From assembly GCA_902522225.1 (NCBI GenBank), contig CABYUS010000005.1, positions 1-52,040 of the forward strand: DNA of 52,040 bases, written 5' to 3'. Of this stretch, positions 18,260-27,285 are shown piece after piece (position 1 is the stretch's first letter; each line of letters opens with the position of its first letter). A model generated the notes under the pieces. That model did no database searches. It saw only the letters and a list, made by a program, of their open reading frames with translations, and was not told the origin of the DNA. Both the position numbers and the translations under genes were made by a program. The stretch comes from an uncultured Pelagibacteraceae bacterium. GTDB taxonomy: Bacteria > Pseudomonadota > Alphaproteobacteria > Pelagibacterales > Pelagibacteraceae.

Positions 18260-19125
18260 TTAGTTCTGTTTGCAATCAAATTAATTGTTTTTTTAATTTT
18301 TTTTGAACGATTACCATAATAATTTACTTTTTTGCTTATTTTATCTTCAAGTTGAATTTTATATTTAATAGCATTTTTATATCCTAGTAAACCTATAAGT
18401 GTAGCCTTTCCTTTTTTCTTGTCTTTTCCAGTTTCTTTACCCGCATGTTTAGTTTTTCCCTTTAAATCTATCAAATCATCTGAAATTTGAAAAAGTAGTC
18501 CAATTTCATTACCCAGAGATTTAAATTTTTTTTTAATTAAATTATTTTTTTTTGCAATGATTGCTGGTGCAAGACAACAAAAACTAAATAACATACCAGT
18601 TTTTTTAATTTGCATATCTATAATTTTTTTCATAGAAACATATTTCTTCTCATAGCTTAGATCCAAATATTGACCACCAGCAACACCTGTATGCCCAGAA
18701 CACTTTGATATTAAATTGATTAACTGATTTTTAATACTATCTGAAATTTTAAATTTATCATCACTTAAAATTTCAAATGCTAATGTTAAAAGCGAATTCC
18801 CAGCTAGCACAGCAGTTGACTCTCCAAAAATTACATGTGCTGTCGGTTTTCCTCTTCTCAATTTATCATTATCCATACATGGAAGGTCATCATGAATAAG
18901 TGAATACGCGTGGATACACTCAATAGCTGCCGCAACTCTGATCAGATTTTTATAATTTACATTAAATATATATCCTACATCTATTAATATTTTTGATCTT
19001 ATTTTTTTTCCTCCAGGAAATAACCCATATTTAATTACTTCTAAGAGTTTTGTGTTTTTTTGTTTTTTTAATATTTTATTTAAAAATATATTTGTATCTT
19101 TGGCAACTAACTTTAGTTCTTTCAT
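18256..19125 (-). CDS. ispA: Short-chain polyprenyl (farnesyl/geranylgeranyl) diphosphate synthase
   Basis: Condenses DMAPP and IPP to geranyl-, farnesyl- or geranylgeranyl-PP, using products of the MEP pathway fed by the downstream dxs. The first Asp-rich region is [15 protein letters not shown] (from residue 78), with the two-residue insertion typical of bacterial FPP synthases. The second is [12 protein letters not shown], with [13 protein letters not shown] after it. Length 289 aa. The C-terminus is Lys-rich and shorter on recognisable features. It begins 1 nt after the xseB stop. Confidence 0.92.
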   Translation of the reverse strand: MKELKLVAKDTNIFLNKILKKQKNTKLLEVIKYGLFPGGKKIRSKILIDVGYIFNVNYKNLIRVAAAIECIHAYSLIHDDLPCMDNDKLRRGKPTAHVIFGESTAVLAGNSLLTLAFEILSDDKFKISDSIKNQLINLISKCSGHTGVAGGQYLDLSYEKKYVSMKKIIDMQIKKTGMLFSFCCLAPAIIAKKNNLIKKKFKSLGNEIGLLFQISDDLIDLKGKTKHAGKETGKDKKKGKATLIGLLGYKNAIKYKIQLEDKISKKVNYYGNRSKKIKKTINLIANRTK

Positions 19126-19126
19126 A

Positions 19127-19360
19127 TTATTTTTTTAAGATTTTATTAATTCTATCTTTAACATCTTTACTAATATTTTGAGATTCTTTAAAAAATTTTT
19201 TTTCTATAACTTTGTTAAGTTTAACTAATTCTTGGTAAGATGAAATTGAATGCTGCAAATCTTCATCATTTTCCAGTTTATTAATTAATTTTTTAGCCTC
19301 CTGCGTTAATTCATCTAATGTTTTTAAATTAATATCGTCTGGTAAATTTTTTTCATTCAT
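19127..19360 (-). CDS. xseB: Exodeoxyribonuclease VII small subunit
   Basis: Small helical subunit of exonuclease VII, which with XseA degrades single-stranded DNA. The 77 residues show the family pattern of a short acidic coiled coil: LKTLDELTQEAKKLINKLEN, then LQHSISSYQELVKLN. Position at the head of xseB-ispA-dxs is the standard proteobacterial arrangement and supports the call. XseA is not in the window. Only 20 nt separate its start from the divergent tsaC start. Confidence 0.88.
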   Translation of the reverse strand: MNEKNLPDDINLKTLDELTQEAKKLINKLENDEDLQHSISSYQELVKLNKVIEKKFFKESQNISKDVKDRINKILKK

Positions 19361-19380
19361 ATATTAGTAAGTGATAATAC

Positions 19381-20313
19381 ATGAAAATGAATCAATCAAA
19401 TATCAAAAAAGCAAGGAAATTCCTTGATAAAAATATGTGCGTGGCAATACCAACTGAAACTGTTTATGGTTTAGCTGGAAATGCTTACTCAGATATAGCT
19501 GTAAAGAAAATTTTTAAATTAAAGAAAAGACCAGCAACAAACTCATTGATAGTTCATTATAATAATTTAAATCTTTTAAAAAATGATTGTATTCTTAATG
19601 ATACTTTTCATCTTCTTTACAAAAAATTTTCCCCAGGGCCTATAACTTTTGTGTTGAAAACAAAAAAAAATTCTAAAATTTCAAAATATGTAAATAATAA
19701 AAGTAAAACATTAGCAGTCCGATTTCCCAAACATATAATTACACAAAAACTAATGAACACACTAAATTATCCAATAGCAGCCCCAAGTGCTAATATATTT
19801 TCAAGCCTTAGTCCTGTAAGTGCCAAAGATGTTCGTGAGGAATTTGGTAAAAAAATACCAATGATTTTAGATGGAGGTACTTGTAAAGTAGGATTAGAAT
19901 CTACAATAATAAGTTTAGTAAATAAACCTGTAATATTACGACTTGGTGGTTTAGATAAAAATAAAATTTCCAAAATTTTAAAAAAAAATTTAAAAACAAA
20001 ATTGACTTCTAAAAAAAATATTTTGCCTGGGCAATCTAAAATTCATTATTCTCCAGGAATACCGGTAAGAATGAATGCAAAGAAAATTAAAAAAAATGAA
20101 GCTTTCATAACTTTAAAAAAATATAAAAATGTGAGTAAAAATTATTTTAATTTAAGCAAAAATGGAGGTGCTAATGAGATTGCAAAAAATTTTTATAGCA
20201 CTCTAAGAAAAATTAAAAATAAAGGTTACAAATCAATTGCAATTGAAAATATAAATAACATAGGTATTGGTTTAATTTTAAACGATCGATTAAAAAGAGC
20301 TTCAAAAAAATGA
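19381..20313 (+). CDS. L-threonylcarbamoyladenylate synthase (Sua5/TsaC type)
   Basis: Makes threonylcarbamoyl-AMP from threonine, bicarbonate and ATP for the universal t6A37 modification of ANN-decoding tRNAs. YrdC-domain motifs are AIPTETVYGLAGNAY (near 18-32), KLKKRPATNSLIVHY, LAVRFPKH and PIAAPSANIF. The linker LPGQSKIHYSP and a Lys-rich C-terminal domain make it the longer Sua5 form (310 aa) rather than TsaC alone; that extra domain is somewhat shorter than usual. It overlaps the following ABC ATPase gene by 4 nt. Confidence 0.92.
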   Translation: MKMNQSNIKKARKFLDKNMCVAIPTETVYGLAGNAYSDIAVKKIFKLKKRPATNSLIVHYNNLNLLKNDCILNDTFHLLYKKFSPGPITFVLKTKKNSKISKYVNNKSKTLAVRFPKHIITQKLMNTLNYPIAAPSANIFSSLSPVSAKDVREEFGKKIPMILDGGTCKVGLESTIISLVNKPVILRLGGLDKNKISKILKKNLKTKLTSKKNILPGQSKIHYSPGIPVRMNAKKIKKNEAFITLKKYKNVSKNYFNLSKNGGANEIAKNFYSTLRKIKNKGYKSIAIENINNIGIGLILNDRLKRASKK

Positions 20314-21038
20314 TTAATCCAATAGAAGTAAAAAATATTTATAAAAACTATTCTGATAAAAATGCAGTAAATGGAATAAATTTTTCGGTATCAAATAATG
20401 AAATTGTAGGATTGTTAGGTCCTAATGGGTGTGGAAAAACCACAACGATTGCAATAATGTTAGGTTTGTTAAGAGCGTCATCTGGTCAAGTTTTTATAAA
20501 AGGAAAAGATATTGAAAAAAATAGAATAGAACTACTTCATAAGATGAATTTTATTTCTCCTTATATTGAGCTTCCAAAAAAATTAACAGTAAGAGAAAAT
20601 TTAATTGTTTATGCAAGATTATATAATGTTAGCAAACTAAATGATAGAATAGATTATTTAGTTGAAACATTAAATCTCAAAGACTTTTTAAATCAAAAAA
20701 CGGGAGAATTGTCATCGGGTCAAAAAAATAGAGTAAGTTTAGCAAAATCATTAATCAATACACCATCAATTTTATTGTTAGATGAACCCACTGCCTCTCT
20801 AGACCCAGATACTGGTGATTTTGTTAGAAGTTTTCTTGAAAAATATATAAAAGAAAATACAGTTTCAATACTATTGGCTTCCCACAACATGAATGAAGTT
20901 AAGAGACTTTGTTCAAATGTTTTAATGATGAAAAATGGACAAATAATAGATAAAGGTACCCCAAACGAACTACTTACAAAACATGGTCAAGACAACTTGG
21001 AAGAAGTTTTTTTAAAATTATCAAGAAATGAAAAATAG
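20310..21038 (+). CDS. ABC transporter ATP-binding protein (ABC-2 export type)
   Basis: Cytosolic ATPase subunit powering the permease encoded next. In 242 residues: Walker A GPNGCGKTTT (37-46), signature LSSGQKNRV, Walker B ILLLDEPTASLDP, and switch His in LLASHNMNEV. The sequence resembles the CcmA/NodI/DrrA class of exporters. Substrate is unknown. Its ATG overlaps the tsaC/sua5 stop by 4 nt, and it overlaps the permease gene by 11 nt, so the three are likely one transcript. Confidence 0.92.
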   Translation: MINPIEVKNIYKNYSDKNAVNGINFSVSNNEIVGLLGPNGCGKTTTIAIMLGLLRASSGQVFIKGKDIEKNRIELLHKMNFISPYIELPKKLTVRENLIVYARLYNVSKLNDRIDYLVETLNLKDFLNQKTGELSSGQKNRVSLAKSLINTPSILLLDEPTASLDPDTGDFVRSFLEKYIKENTVSILLASHNMNEVKRLCSNVLMMKNGQIIDKGTPNELLTKHGQDNLEEVFLKLSRNEK

Positions 21039-21825
21039 TTTAAATAGAATGTATGGCCTTTATTTAAGGCATTTTTTTTTAATTAGAAACTCTTTTCCAA
21101 GAGTAATGGATTTAATTTATTGGCCAACTATCCAAATTACACTTTGGGGATTTATTTCAAAATTTTTTTCTATGTATAGTGACTATTACAATAATACCGT
21201 TGGGGTAATTTTAACATGTGCCATACTTTATGATTTTTTGTTTAGATCAAGTATCAGCTTTAATATGCTTTTTTTAGAGGAAATTTACAGTAGAAATTTT
21301 ACCAATTTATTCATTGCTCCAATCAAGATTAGTGAGATATTAATATCCTTAATATTAACAGCCTTTTTAAGAACAATGATTGGTTTAGTCCCAGCAATTA
21401 TTTTAACAACTCCATTATTTGGAATTTCAATATTAAATTTAGGAATTCCTCTGTTCTTTCTGTTTTTGAGTTTGTATATTTTTGGGATGACATTGGGGTT
21501 ATTTGTTTCGTCAGGTCTTCTGAGATTTGGTCCTGCATTTGAAAATATAGCTTGGTCTACAATGTTTTTGCTAGCTCCACTTGGTTGTATTTATTATCCA
21601 ATTGAGATATTGCCAGAGATACTACAAACTATTGCAAAGGGTCTCCCGTTAGTACATATATTTGAAGAAGCTAGACATATACTCGTGGACGGTACGGTTG
21701 ATTATGGAAAAATTTTAAATGCTTTTTATCTAAATTTTATATACTTTTTCTTAGGTGTTTTATTATTTTATTACTCATTTAATCAAGCAAGAAAAAAAGG
21801 ATCTTTAATAAATGTTGGAGAATAG
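21028..21825 (+). CDS. ABC-2 type transporter permease
   Basis: Inner-membrane permease partner of the preceding ATPase. The 265 residues have about six hydrophobic segments (for example VILTCAILYDFLF and GIPLFFLFLSLYIFGMTLGL) and the ABC-2/NodJ-like architecture. The PLGCIYYPIEILPEILQTIA loop before the last helices is characteristic of this family. The exported substrate cannot be deduced: lipid, polysaccharide or small molecule are all possible. The gene ends 2 nt before the 3' end of tRNA-Arg on the opposite strand. Confidence 0.87.
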   Translation: MKNSLNRMYGLYLRHFFLIRNSFPRVMDLIYWPTIQITLWGFISKFFSMYSDYYNNTVGVILTCAILYDFLFRSSISFNMLFLEEIYSRNFTNLFIAPIKISEILISLILTAFLRTMIGLVPAIILTTPLFGISILNLGIPLFFLFLSLYIFGMTLGLFVSSGLLRFGPAFENIAWSTMFLLAPLGCIYYPIEILPEILQTIAKGLPLVHIFEEARHILVDGTVDYGKILNAFYLNFIYFFLGVLLFYYSFNQARKKGSLINVGE

Positions 21826-21827
21826 TA

Positions 21828-21904
21828 TGGTGCGCCTGGAAGGACTTGAACCCTCAACCTCCTGATCCGAAGTCAGGCGCTCTATCCAATTGAGCTACAG
21901 ACGC
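21828..21904 (-). tRNA. tRNA-Arg(TCG)
   Basis: Minus-strand cloverleaf. Acceptor GCGTCTG pairs with CAGGCGC (one T-G wobble), with encoded CCA at 21830-21828. The D arm contains AGCTCAATTGGATAGAGC. Anticodon stem CCTGA/TCAGG encloses loop CTTCGGA, with anticodon TCG at 21870-21868. The T arm contains GGTTCAAGTCC. It reads CGA (and possibly other CGN) arginine codons. It sits tail to tail with the ABC permease gene. Confidence 0.96.
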
Positions 21905-21927
21905 ATATAATACTATTAATATATTTT

Positions 21928-22908
21928 ATGAAAAAATTCATTAAATTAAATGTGAAAGATATTAATAATTATTCTAGAATAGATAATTACCTAAGCGATA
22001 AATTGGAAGATTTAAGCAGAAATAGAATTAAAAATTTAATTTTAGATGAAAAATTAAAGATTAATAGTTTGATTGTAAAATCACCTTCTAAAAAAATATT
22101 TTCTAATGATAAAATCATCTTAGAAATACCTGATCCAAAAAAAACTTCTTTAAAACCTTATGATTTTAAACTTGATATAGTTTATGAGGATAAAGACCTA
22201 TTAGTTTTAAACAAGCCATCAAATATTTCGATACATCCAGGAGCTGGGAATTATGATAATACTATCGTAAATGCCTTAATGAATTACTGTGGTAAAGAAC
22301 TCTCTAATATTGGGGATGAGCTAAGACCTGGTATAGTTCATAGAATAGATAAAGATACATCGGGTTTAGTCGTAGTCGCTAAAAATAATATAAGTCATGA
22401 AAATCTTTCAAATCAATTTAGTAAGCATAGTATTGACAGAATATATCAATTATTAATCTGGGGAAAATTAAGACCATCTTTTGGAAAAATTGATACTTTA
22501 ATCACAAGAAGTAAAAAAAATAGACAATTAATGGAAGTTGGAATTAATAAAGGAAAAAAAGCAATTACAAATTATAAAACTTTACGAATTTTTGAAAATG
22601 AAAATGTTCCAACCCTAAGTCTTGTAGAATGCAAATTAGAAACTGGTAGAACTCATCAAATCAGAGTTCACATGAGTCATAAAGGGAATAATATTGTTGG
22701 AGATAAAAAATATAAAAAAAAATATAAAAAATTAAAAAATATTGATAACGAATTAGAGATAATGATAACTAATCTCAATAGACAGTTTTTACATGCAAAA
22801 ACTTTAGGTTTTATTCATCCAATAAAAAATAAAAAGATGATTTTTTCGTGTAATTTGCCAAATGAACTTGAAAGTATTTTAAAAAGACTTAAAAACCTTG
22901 GTAAATAA
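21928..22908 (+). CDS. rluD: Large-subunit rRNA pseudouridine synthase (RluD/RluC family)
   Basis: Isomerises specific uridines in 23S rRNA (RluD targets the helix 69 loop). An N-terminal S4-like RNA-binding region (YSRIDNYLSDKLEDLSRNRI) precedes the catalytic domain. RPGIVHRIDKDTSGLVVVAK carries the catalytic Asp141 (numbered from the ATG). LETGRTHQIRVHMSHKG is the second family motif. At 326 aa the size fits RluD. In many alphaproteobacteria rluD stands directly before rpoH, as here (41 nt), supporting the rluD name over rluC. Confidence 0.9.
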   Translation: MKKFIKLNVKDINNYSRIDNYLSDKLEDLSRNRIKNLILDEKLKINSLIVKSPSKKIFSNDKIILEIPDPKKTSLKPYDFKLDIVYEDKDLLVLNKPSNISIHPGAGNYDNTIVNALMNYCGKELSNIGDELRPGIVHRIDKDTSGLVVVAKNNISHENLSNQFSKHSIDRIYQLLIWGKLRPSFGKIDTLITRSKKNRQLMEVGINKGKKAITNYKTLRIFENENVPTLSLVECKLETGRTHQIRVHMSHKGNNIVGDKKYKKKYKKLKNIDNELEIMITNLNRQFLHAKTLGFIHPIKNKKMIFSCNLPNELESILKRLKNLGK

Positions 22909-22949
22909 AAGATTGTAAAAATAAAATTATTTATTAAATAAATACTGCT

Positions 22950-23843
22950 ATGACAAAAACAATTAATAAGAATTTACCTGCTTTATCTAATGAAGGTGGC
23001 TTAGGTGAATATTTGGCTCAAATTAAAAAATTCCCTATGCTTGATGCAGAAGAAGAATATTTATTAGCAAAAAATTGGAAAAGTACTGGAAATGTTAAGT
23101 CTGCTGAAAAATTAGTTACTAGCCATTTGAGGTTAGTAGCAAAAATAGCCATGGGATATAAGGGGTATGGTTTGCCTTTAAATGAAATGATCTCAGAGGG
23201 AAACGTTGGATTAATGCAAGCTGTTAAAAAATTTGAACCCGAAAAGGGCTTTAGACTTGCCACATATGCTATGTGGTGGATTAAAGCTTCTATTCAAGAA
23301 TATATATTAAGATCTTGGAGTTTGGTAAAAATAGGAACTACAACAGCACAAAAAAAACTTTTTTTTAATTTAAAAAAAATAAAAAATCAGATAGCACCTA
23401 GAAGCGAGGGTGATCTTAAAAATGAACATGTCTCCGAAATCGCTAAAAAATTAGATGTTAGTGAGGATGAAGTGGTGTCAATGAACCGTAGATTATCAGG
23501 AAAAGAAAAATCTTTAAATGCACAAATTGGTGAAGATGGAGATGAATGGCAAGATTGGTTAGTTGACAAAGAAATGGATCAAGAATTAAAATTTGCACAA
23601 AATGAAGAGATGGAGCAAAGAAAAGATTTACTAAAAGAATCTATAAAAATTTTAAATGATAGAGAACGAGAGATATTATTTTCAAGAAGGTTAAATGATG
23701 AACCAAAAACATTAGAAGAATTAAGTAAACTTTATAAAATAAGTAGAGAAAGAATTAGACAAATAGAAAATAAAGCTTTTGAAAAAATTCAAAAATATAT
23801 GTTAAATTCTGCAAGATCTAAAAATTTGCTTCCTGCAAATTAA
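22950..23843 (+). CDS. rpoH: RNA polymerase sigma-32 (heat-shock) factor
   Basis: Alternative sigma factor directing chaperone and protease genes. Region 2 contains SHLRLVAKIA, EMISEGNVGLMQAVKKFEPE and ATYAMWWIKASIQEYILRSW. The RpoH-specific box follows as QKKLFFNLKK, the feature that separates sigma-32 from sigma-70. Region 4 ends LSKLYKISRERIRQIENKAF. At 297 aa it is a typical RpoH. It follows rluD. ftsH, whose product degrades RpoH in E. coli, lies about 4.5 kb away. Confidence 0.96.
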   Translation: MTKTINKNLPALSNEGGLGEYLAQIKKFPMLDAEEEYLLAKNWKSTGNVKSAEKLVTSHLRLVAKIAMGYKGYGLPLNEMISEGNVGLMQAVKKFEPEKGFRLATYAMWWIKASIQEYILRSWSLVKIGTTTAQKKLFFNLKKIKNQIAPRSEGDLKNEHVSEIAKKLDVSEDEVVSMNRRLSGKEKSLNAQIGEDGDEWQDWLVDKEMDQELKFAQNEEMEQRKDLLKESIKILNDREREILFSRRLNDEPKTLEELSKLYKISRERIRQIENKAFEKIQKYMLNSARSKNLLPAN

Positions 23844-23850
23844 TTTCAGA

Positions 23851-25143
23851 TCAAGTATCAAATGGATTTTCTAATAAAATAGTATCTTTTCGCTCAGGAC
23901 TTGTTGAAATGCTGGATATTTTAGTTTCAACAAATTTTTCAAGTTCTTTGATATAGATTTTTGCATTATTAGGTAAATCATTAAACTCTTTAATTCCTTG
24001 AGTGCTTGATTTCCAACCAATAAAGGTTTTATAAATTGGCTTAACTTTAATCTGATCTTCCACAGCAGCTGGCAAATAATCAATTTCTTTTCCATTTAAT
24101 GAGTAAGCTATACACATTTTTATTTCGTCAAATTCGTCTAATACATCTAGTTTTGTAAGAGCTATACCATCTATACCTGAAATTTTAATAGTTTGTCTTA
24201 CTAGAACTCCATCAAACCACCCGCATCTTCTTTTTCTACTTGTTACAGTTCCAAACTCTTTTCCTCTTTTTCCAAGTTTTTCACCTAAATCATCTAGCAA
24301 TTCTGTGGGAAAAGGTCCTTCTCCAACTCGAGTTGTGTATGCTTTAGTTATACCTAAAACATAATTTATAGAATTAGGCCCACAACCAGAACCAGTGGCC
24401 GCAGAAGAAGCTACAGTATTTGATGATGTAACAAAAGGGTATGTTCCATGATCTACATCAAGTAATATACCCTGAGCTCCTTCAAATAATATTTTTTTTC
24501 CTTCAGTTTTAAATTGATCAATCTTTTTCCATACTGGTTGTGAATATTTCAAAATAATTGGAGCTATTTCTAATAGTTCTTTTTTTAATTTATCTTTTTC
24601 AAAAATAGGTCTTCCAAGACCTTTTCTAATAGCATTATGATGTGATAAAACTGTAATCAACCTTTTATCCAAATTTTTTTCTGAAATTAAGTCCATTACT
24701 CTAATTGATCGCCTACCAACTTTATCTTCATAAGCAGGACCAATTCCTCTGCGGGTTGTTCCTATCTTTCCTTTTCCAGCTGTATCTTCTCTTATTTCAT
24801 CCATTTCTTTATGAAATGGCAAAATCAATGTAGCAGTTTCAGAGATTATTAGATTTTTTTCATTTACTACAACACCTTTGTTTTTGATTTCATCAATTTC
24901 ATCTAGAAGTGCCCATGGATCAACAACAACACCATTTCCAATAATAGATATTTTATTTTTTCTTACAATACCAGAAGGTAGCAGTCTAAGCTTGTATGTT
25001 ACTCCATCAATAACGAGTGTATGACCAGCATTATGTCCTCCTTGAAATCTAATAACAACTTCAGCTTCACTTGACAACCAATCAACTATCTTTCCTTTAC
25101 CTTCATCTCCCCATTGTGATCCTACAACAACTATGTTTTTCAT
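23851..25143 (-). CDS. purA: Adenylosuccinate synthetase
   Basis: GTP-dependent joining of IMP and aspartate, the first step from IMP to AMP. The 430 residues begin with [16 protein letters not shown] (P-loop-like), then [10 protein letters not shown]. They also contain [34 protein letters not shown] and [10 protein letters not shown]. Full length and unremarkable. Its start overlaps the thiD stop (ATGA), making it the last gene of the long minus-strand run that starts near 39559. It converges with rpoH after 7 nt. Confidence 0.97.
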   Translation of the reverse strand: MKNIVVVGSQWGDEGKGKIVDWLSSEAEVVIRFQGGHNAGHTLVIDGVTYKLRLLPSGIVRKNKISIIGNGVVVDPWALLDEIDEIKNKGVVVNEKNLIISETATLILPFHKEMDEIREDTAGKGKIGTTRRGIGPAYEDKVGRRSIRVMDLISEKNLDKRLITVLSHHNAIRKGLGRPIFEKDKLKKELLEIAPIILKYSQPVWKKIDQFKTEGKKILFEGAQGILLDVDHGTYPFVTSSNTVASSAATGSGCGPNSINYVLGITKAYTTRVGEGPFPTELLDDLGEKLGKRGKEFGTVTSRKRRCGWFDGVLVRQTIKISGIDGIALTKLDVLDEFDEIKMCIAYSLNGKEIDYLPAAVEDQIKVKPIYKTFIGWKSSTQGIKEFNDLPNNAKIYIKELEKFVETKISSISTSPERKDTILLENPFDT

Positions 25144-25949
25144 TTAAATTTTTTCTTTATATTAAAACTGTTTAAATGGTTTATAGGACCATATCCTTTT
25201 CCAATTTTAATTTTTGATCCAATAGCATTATTTACATATTTAATAGCCATCTCACAAGATTTCTTTAAAGTTTTTCCACAAGAATAATAAGAAGTTATTG
25301 CACTAGATAATGTACAACCAGTTCCATGCGTATTTTTCGTATTAATTTTCTTATTTTTAAAAATTGATATTTCATTCTTATTAACAAGTACATCTTGCAT
25401 AAGTAACGAAGGTAAATGTCCTCCTTTTATTAATACATTTTTAGCGCCTTTTTTTAGTAAAATATTAGCTGCGTAAATCATATCTTCTTTAGTTTTTATT
25501 TTATAAGAGGTTAATATTTCAGCCTCAGGTATGTTTGGAGTAATTAAATCTACTCTGTTTAGAATTTTCTTTATTAACTGAATAGAATTATTATTAATTA
25601 GTTTTGCTCCACCTTTTGCAACCATTACTGGGTCAAGAATAATCTTTTTTGCATTAATTTTTTTTAAAGATTTAAATACGGCTATAATAACTTTTTCAGA
25701 ATGCAACATTCCAATTTTTATTGCGTCTGGTTTTATATCTTTCGCAGTATATTCAATTTGTTTAGAAATTTCTTTAGGTGAAACAGATACTATTGAAAGT
25801 ACTCCAGTTGTATTTTGTGAAGTTATTGCGGTAATAGCAGTCATTGCATAAGATCCTAATGCTGTAATTGTTTTAATATCAGCTTGAATTCCTGCACCTC
25901 CTGAAGAGTCTGACCCTGCTATAATTAATACTTTTGAATTGGGTTTCAA
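25140..25949 (-). CDS. thiD: Hydroxymethylpyrimidine/phosphomethylpyrimidine kinase
   Basis: Phosphorylates HMP to HMP-PP for thiamin synthesis. The family start [20 protein letters not shown] (residues 11-30), the KIGMLHS block, DPVMVAKGG and the [13 protein letters not shown] anion-hole motif near the C-terminus are all present; 269 aa is normal. SAR11 bacteria are known to lack thiC and depend on external HMP, which makes a retained ThiD the entry point for the salvaged pyrimidine. That link assumes this is a SAR11 genome. Located between glmM and purA, overlapping purA by 4 nt. Confidence 0.95.
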   Translation of the reverse strand: MKPNSKVLIIAGSDSSGGAGIQADIKTITALGSYAMTAITAITSQNTTGVLSIVSVSPKEISKQIEYTAKDIKPDAIKIGMLHSEKVIIAVFKSLKKINAKKIILDPVMVAKGGAKLINNNSIQLIKKILNRVDLITPNIPEAEILTSYKIKTKEDMIYAANILLKKGAKNVLIKGGHLPSLLMQDVLVNKNEISIFKNKKINTKNTHGTGCTLSSAITSYYSCGKTLKKSCEMAIKYVNNAIGSKIKIGKGYGPINHLNSFNIKKKFK

Positions 25950-25950
25950 T

Positions 25951-27282
25951 TTATTTCAATGTCTTTTTAACAATTTTTATACACTTAATTAATAAATTTT
26001 TATTATGAGACTCTCCCATAATTCTAATTAATGGTTCGGTTCCAGATTTTCTGATCAACATTCTTCCCTCTTTGGAGATCATTGTATTTGCTTTTTTAAT
26101 AGCTTTTTTACATTTTTTTGAATTAATTATATTTTTATCTTTAACATTAACGTTTTCTAAAATTTGTGGAACTAAACTAAAAATATTAAATAATTCACTA
26201 GCTTTATTTCCTTTTCTCATCGAAAATAAAACCTCTAGAGCAACTAAAAGTCCATCTCCAGTAGTAGCAAATTTACCCAAAATAATATGCCCAGATTGCT
26301 CGCCTCCTAAATTAAATTTATTTTTTTGCATAATTTCTTTAACATATCTATCGCCAACATTTGCTCTAACAAATTTGATTTTTTTTTCTTTAAAGTATTT
26401 TTCTAATCCATAATTAGACATTAATGTGCCTACTACACCTCCTTTTAAAATTTTTTTCCTATCCCATCTATTTGCTAGCATTGCAATTATTTTATCGCCA
26501 TCAATAATATTAAGTTTTTCATCAACCAAAATTATCCTATCTGCGTCGCCATCTAAAGCTATACCGATATGAGCTTTATATTTTTTTACCAAACTTCGAA
26601 TTTTATTAGTATTGGTTGATCCACACTTATAATTTATATTAAATCCGTTAGGTTTTGTTCCAGTGGTATAAACTTTAGCACCTAAAGATTTCAAAAGATT
26701 AGGTGCCGACTTGTAGCCAGCTCCATTAGCACAATCAATAGCTATTTTAATTTTGTTTAATTTAAAGTTTTTTGGAAAATTATTTTTAAGAATCTTGATA
26801 TAGTTTTCATTTGCATTTTCTAATCTTTTTACTCTGCCTAAAACTTTAGGATTTAATAAGTTCTTTCTTAATTTAGAGTCTATCAATTTCTCTATCCTTT
26901 TTTCAATTTTATCAGATAATTTTAATCCATCTGGCCCAAAAAGTTTTAAACCATTATCATAATAAGGATTATGTGATGCCGTAATCATAATTCCTAAATT
27001 AGCTTTCATTTTTTTTGTTAACATTGCAAGACCATTTGTTGGTAATGGTCCTAGAGTAAATACATGCATCCCAGCTGAAGCTAAGCCCGATACAAGTGCA
27101 GGCTCTAAAGTGTAACCAGATAATCTTGTATCTTTAGCAATTATAGCTGTCTGTTTTTTTTTATTTAAATTTCTAAAATAAGTACCTGCTGCTAATCCAA
27201 ATTTAAAAAACATGTCTCCATTAATATTTCCGCTATTAACCTTTCCTCTTATCCCATCAGTTCCAAAATATTTTTTTAACAT
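25951..27282 (-). CDS. glmM: Phosphoglucosamine mutase
   Basis: Converts glucosamine-6-P to glucosamine-1-P for UDP-GlcNAc, hence peptidoglycan and LPS. The sequence opens KYFGTDGIRGKVN; the phosphoserine loop is MITASHNPYYDNG with Ser103; the metal loop is DGDADRIILVDE; GGEQSGHII and IRKSGTEPLIRIMGE are the sugar- and phosphate-binding segments. The 443 residues match GlmM rather than general phosphoglucomutases. It follows folP by 3 nt; ftsH-(folP)-glmM order is common in proteobacteria. Confidence 0.96.
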   Translation of the reverse strand: MLKKYFGTDGIRGKVNSGNINGDMFFKFGLAAGTYFRNLNKKKQTAIIAKDTRLSGYTLEPALVSGLASAGMHVFTLGPLPTNGLAMLTKKMKANLGIMITASHNPYYDNGLKLFGPDGLKLSDKIEKRIEKLIDSKLRKNLLNPKVLGRVKRLENANENYIKILKNNFPKNFKLNKIKIAIDCANGAGYKSAPNLLKSLGAKVYTTGTKPNGFNINYKCGSTNTNKIRSLVKKYKAHIGIALDGDADRIILVDEKLNIIDGDKIIAMLANRWDRKKILKGGVVGTLMSNYGLEKYFKEKKIKFVRANVGDRYVKEIMQKNKFNLGGEQSGHIILGKFATTGDGLLVALEVLFSMRKGNKASELFNIFSLVPQILENVNVKDKNIINSKKCKKAIKKANTMISKEGRMLIRKSGTEPLIRIMGESHNKNLLIKCIKIVKKTLK

Positions 27283-27285
27283 TTT

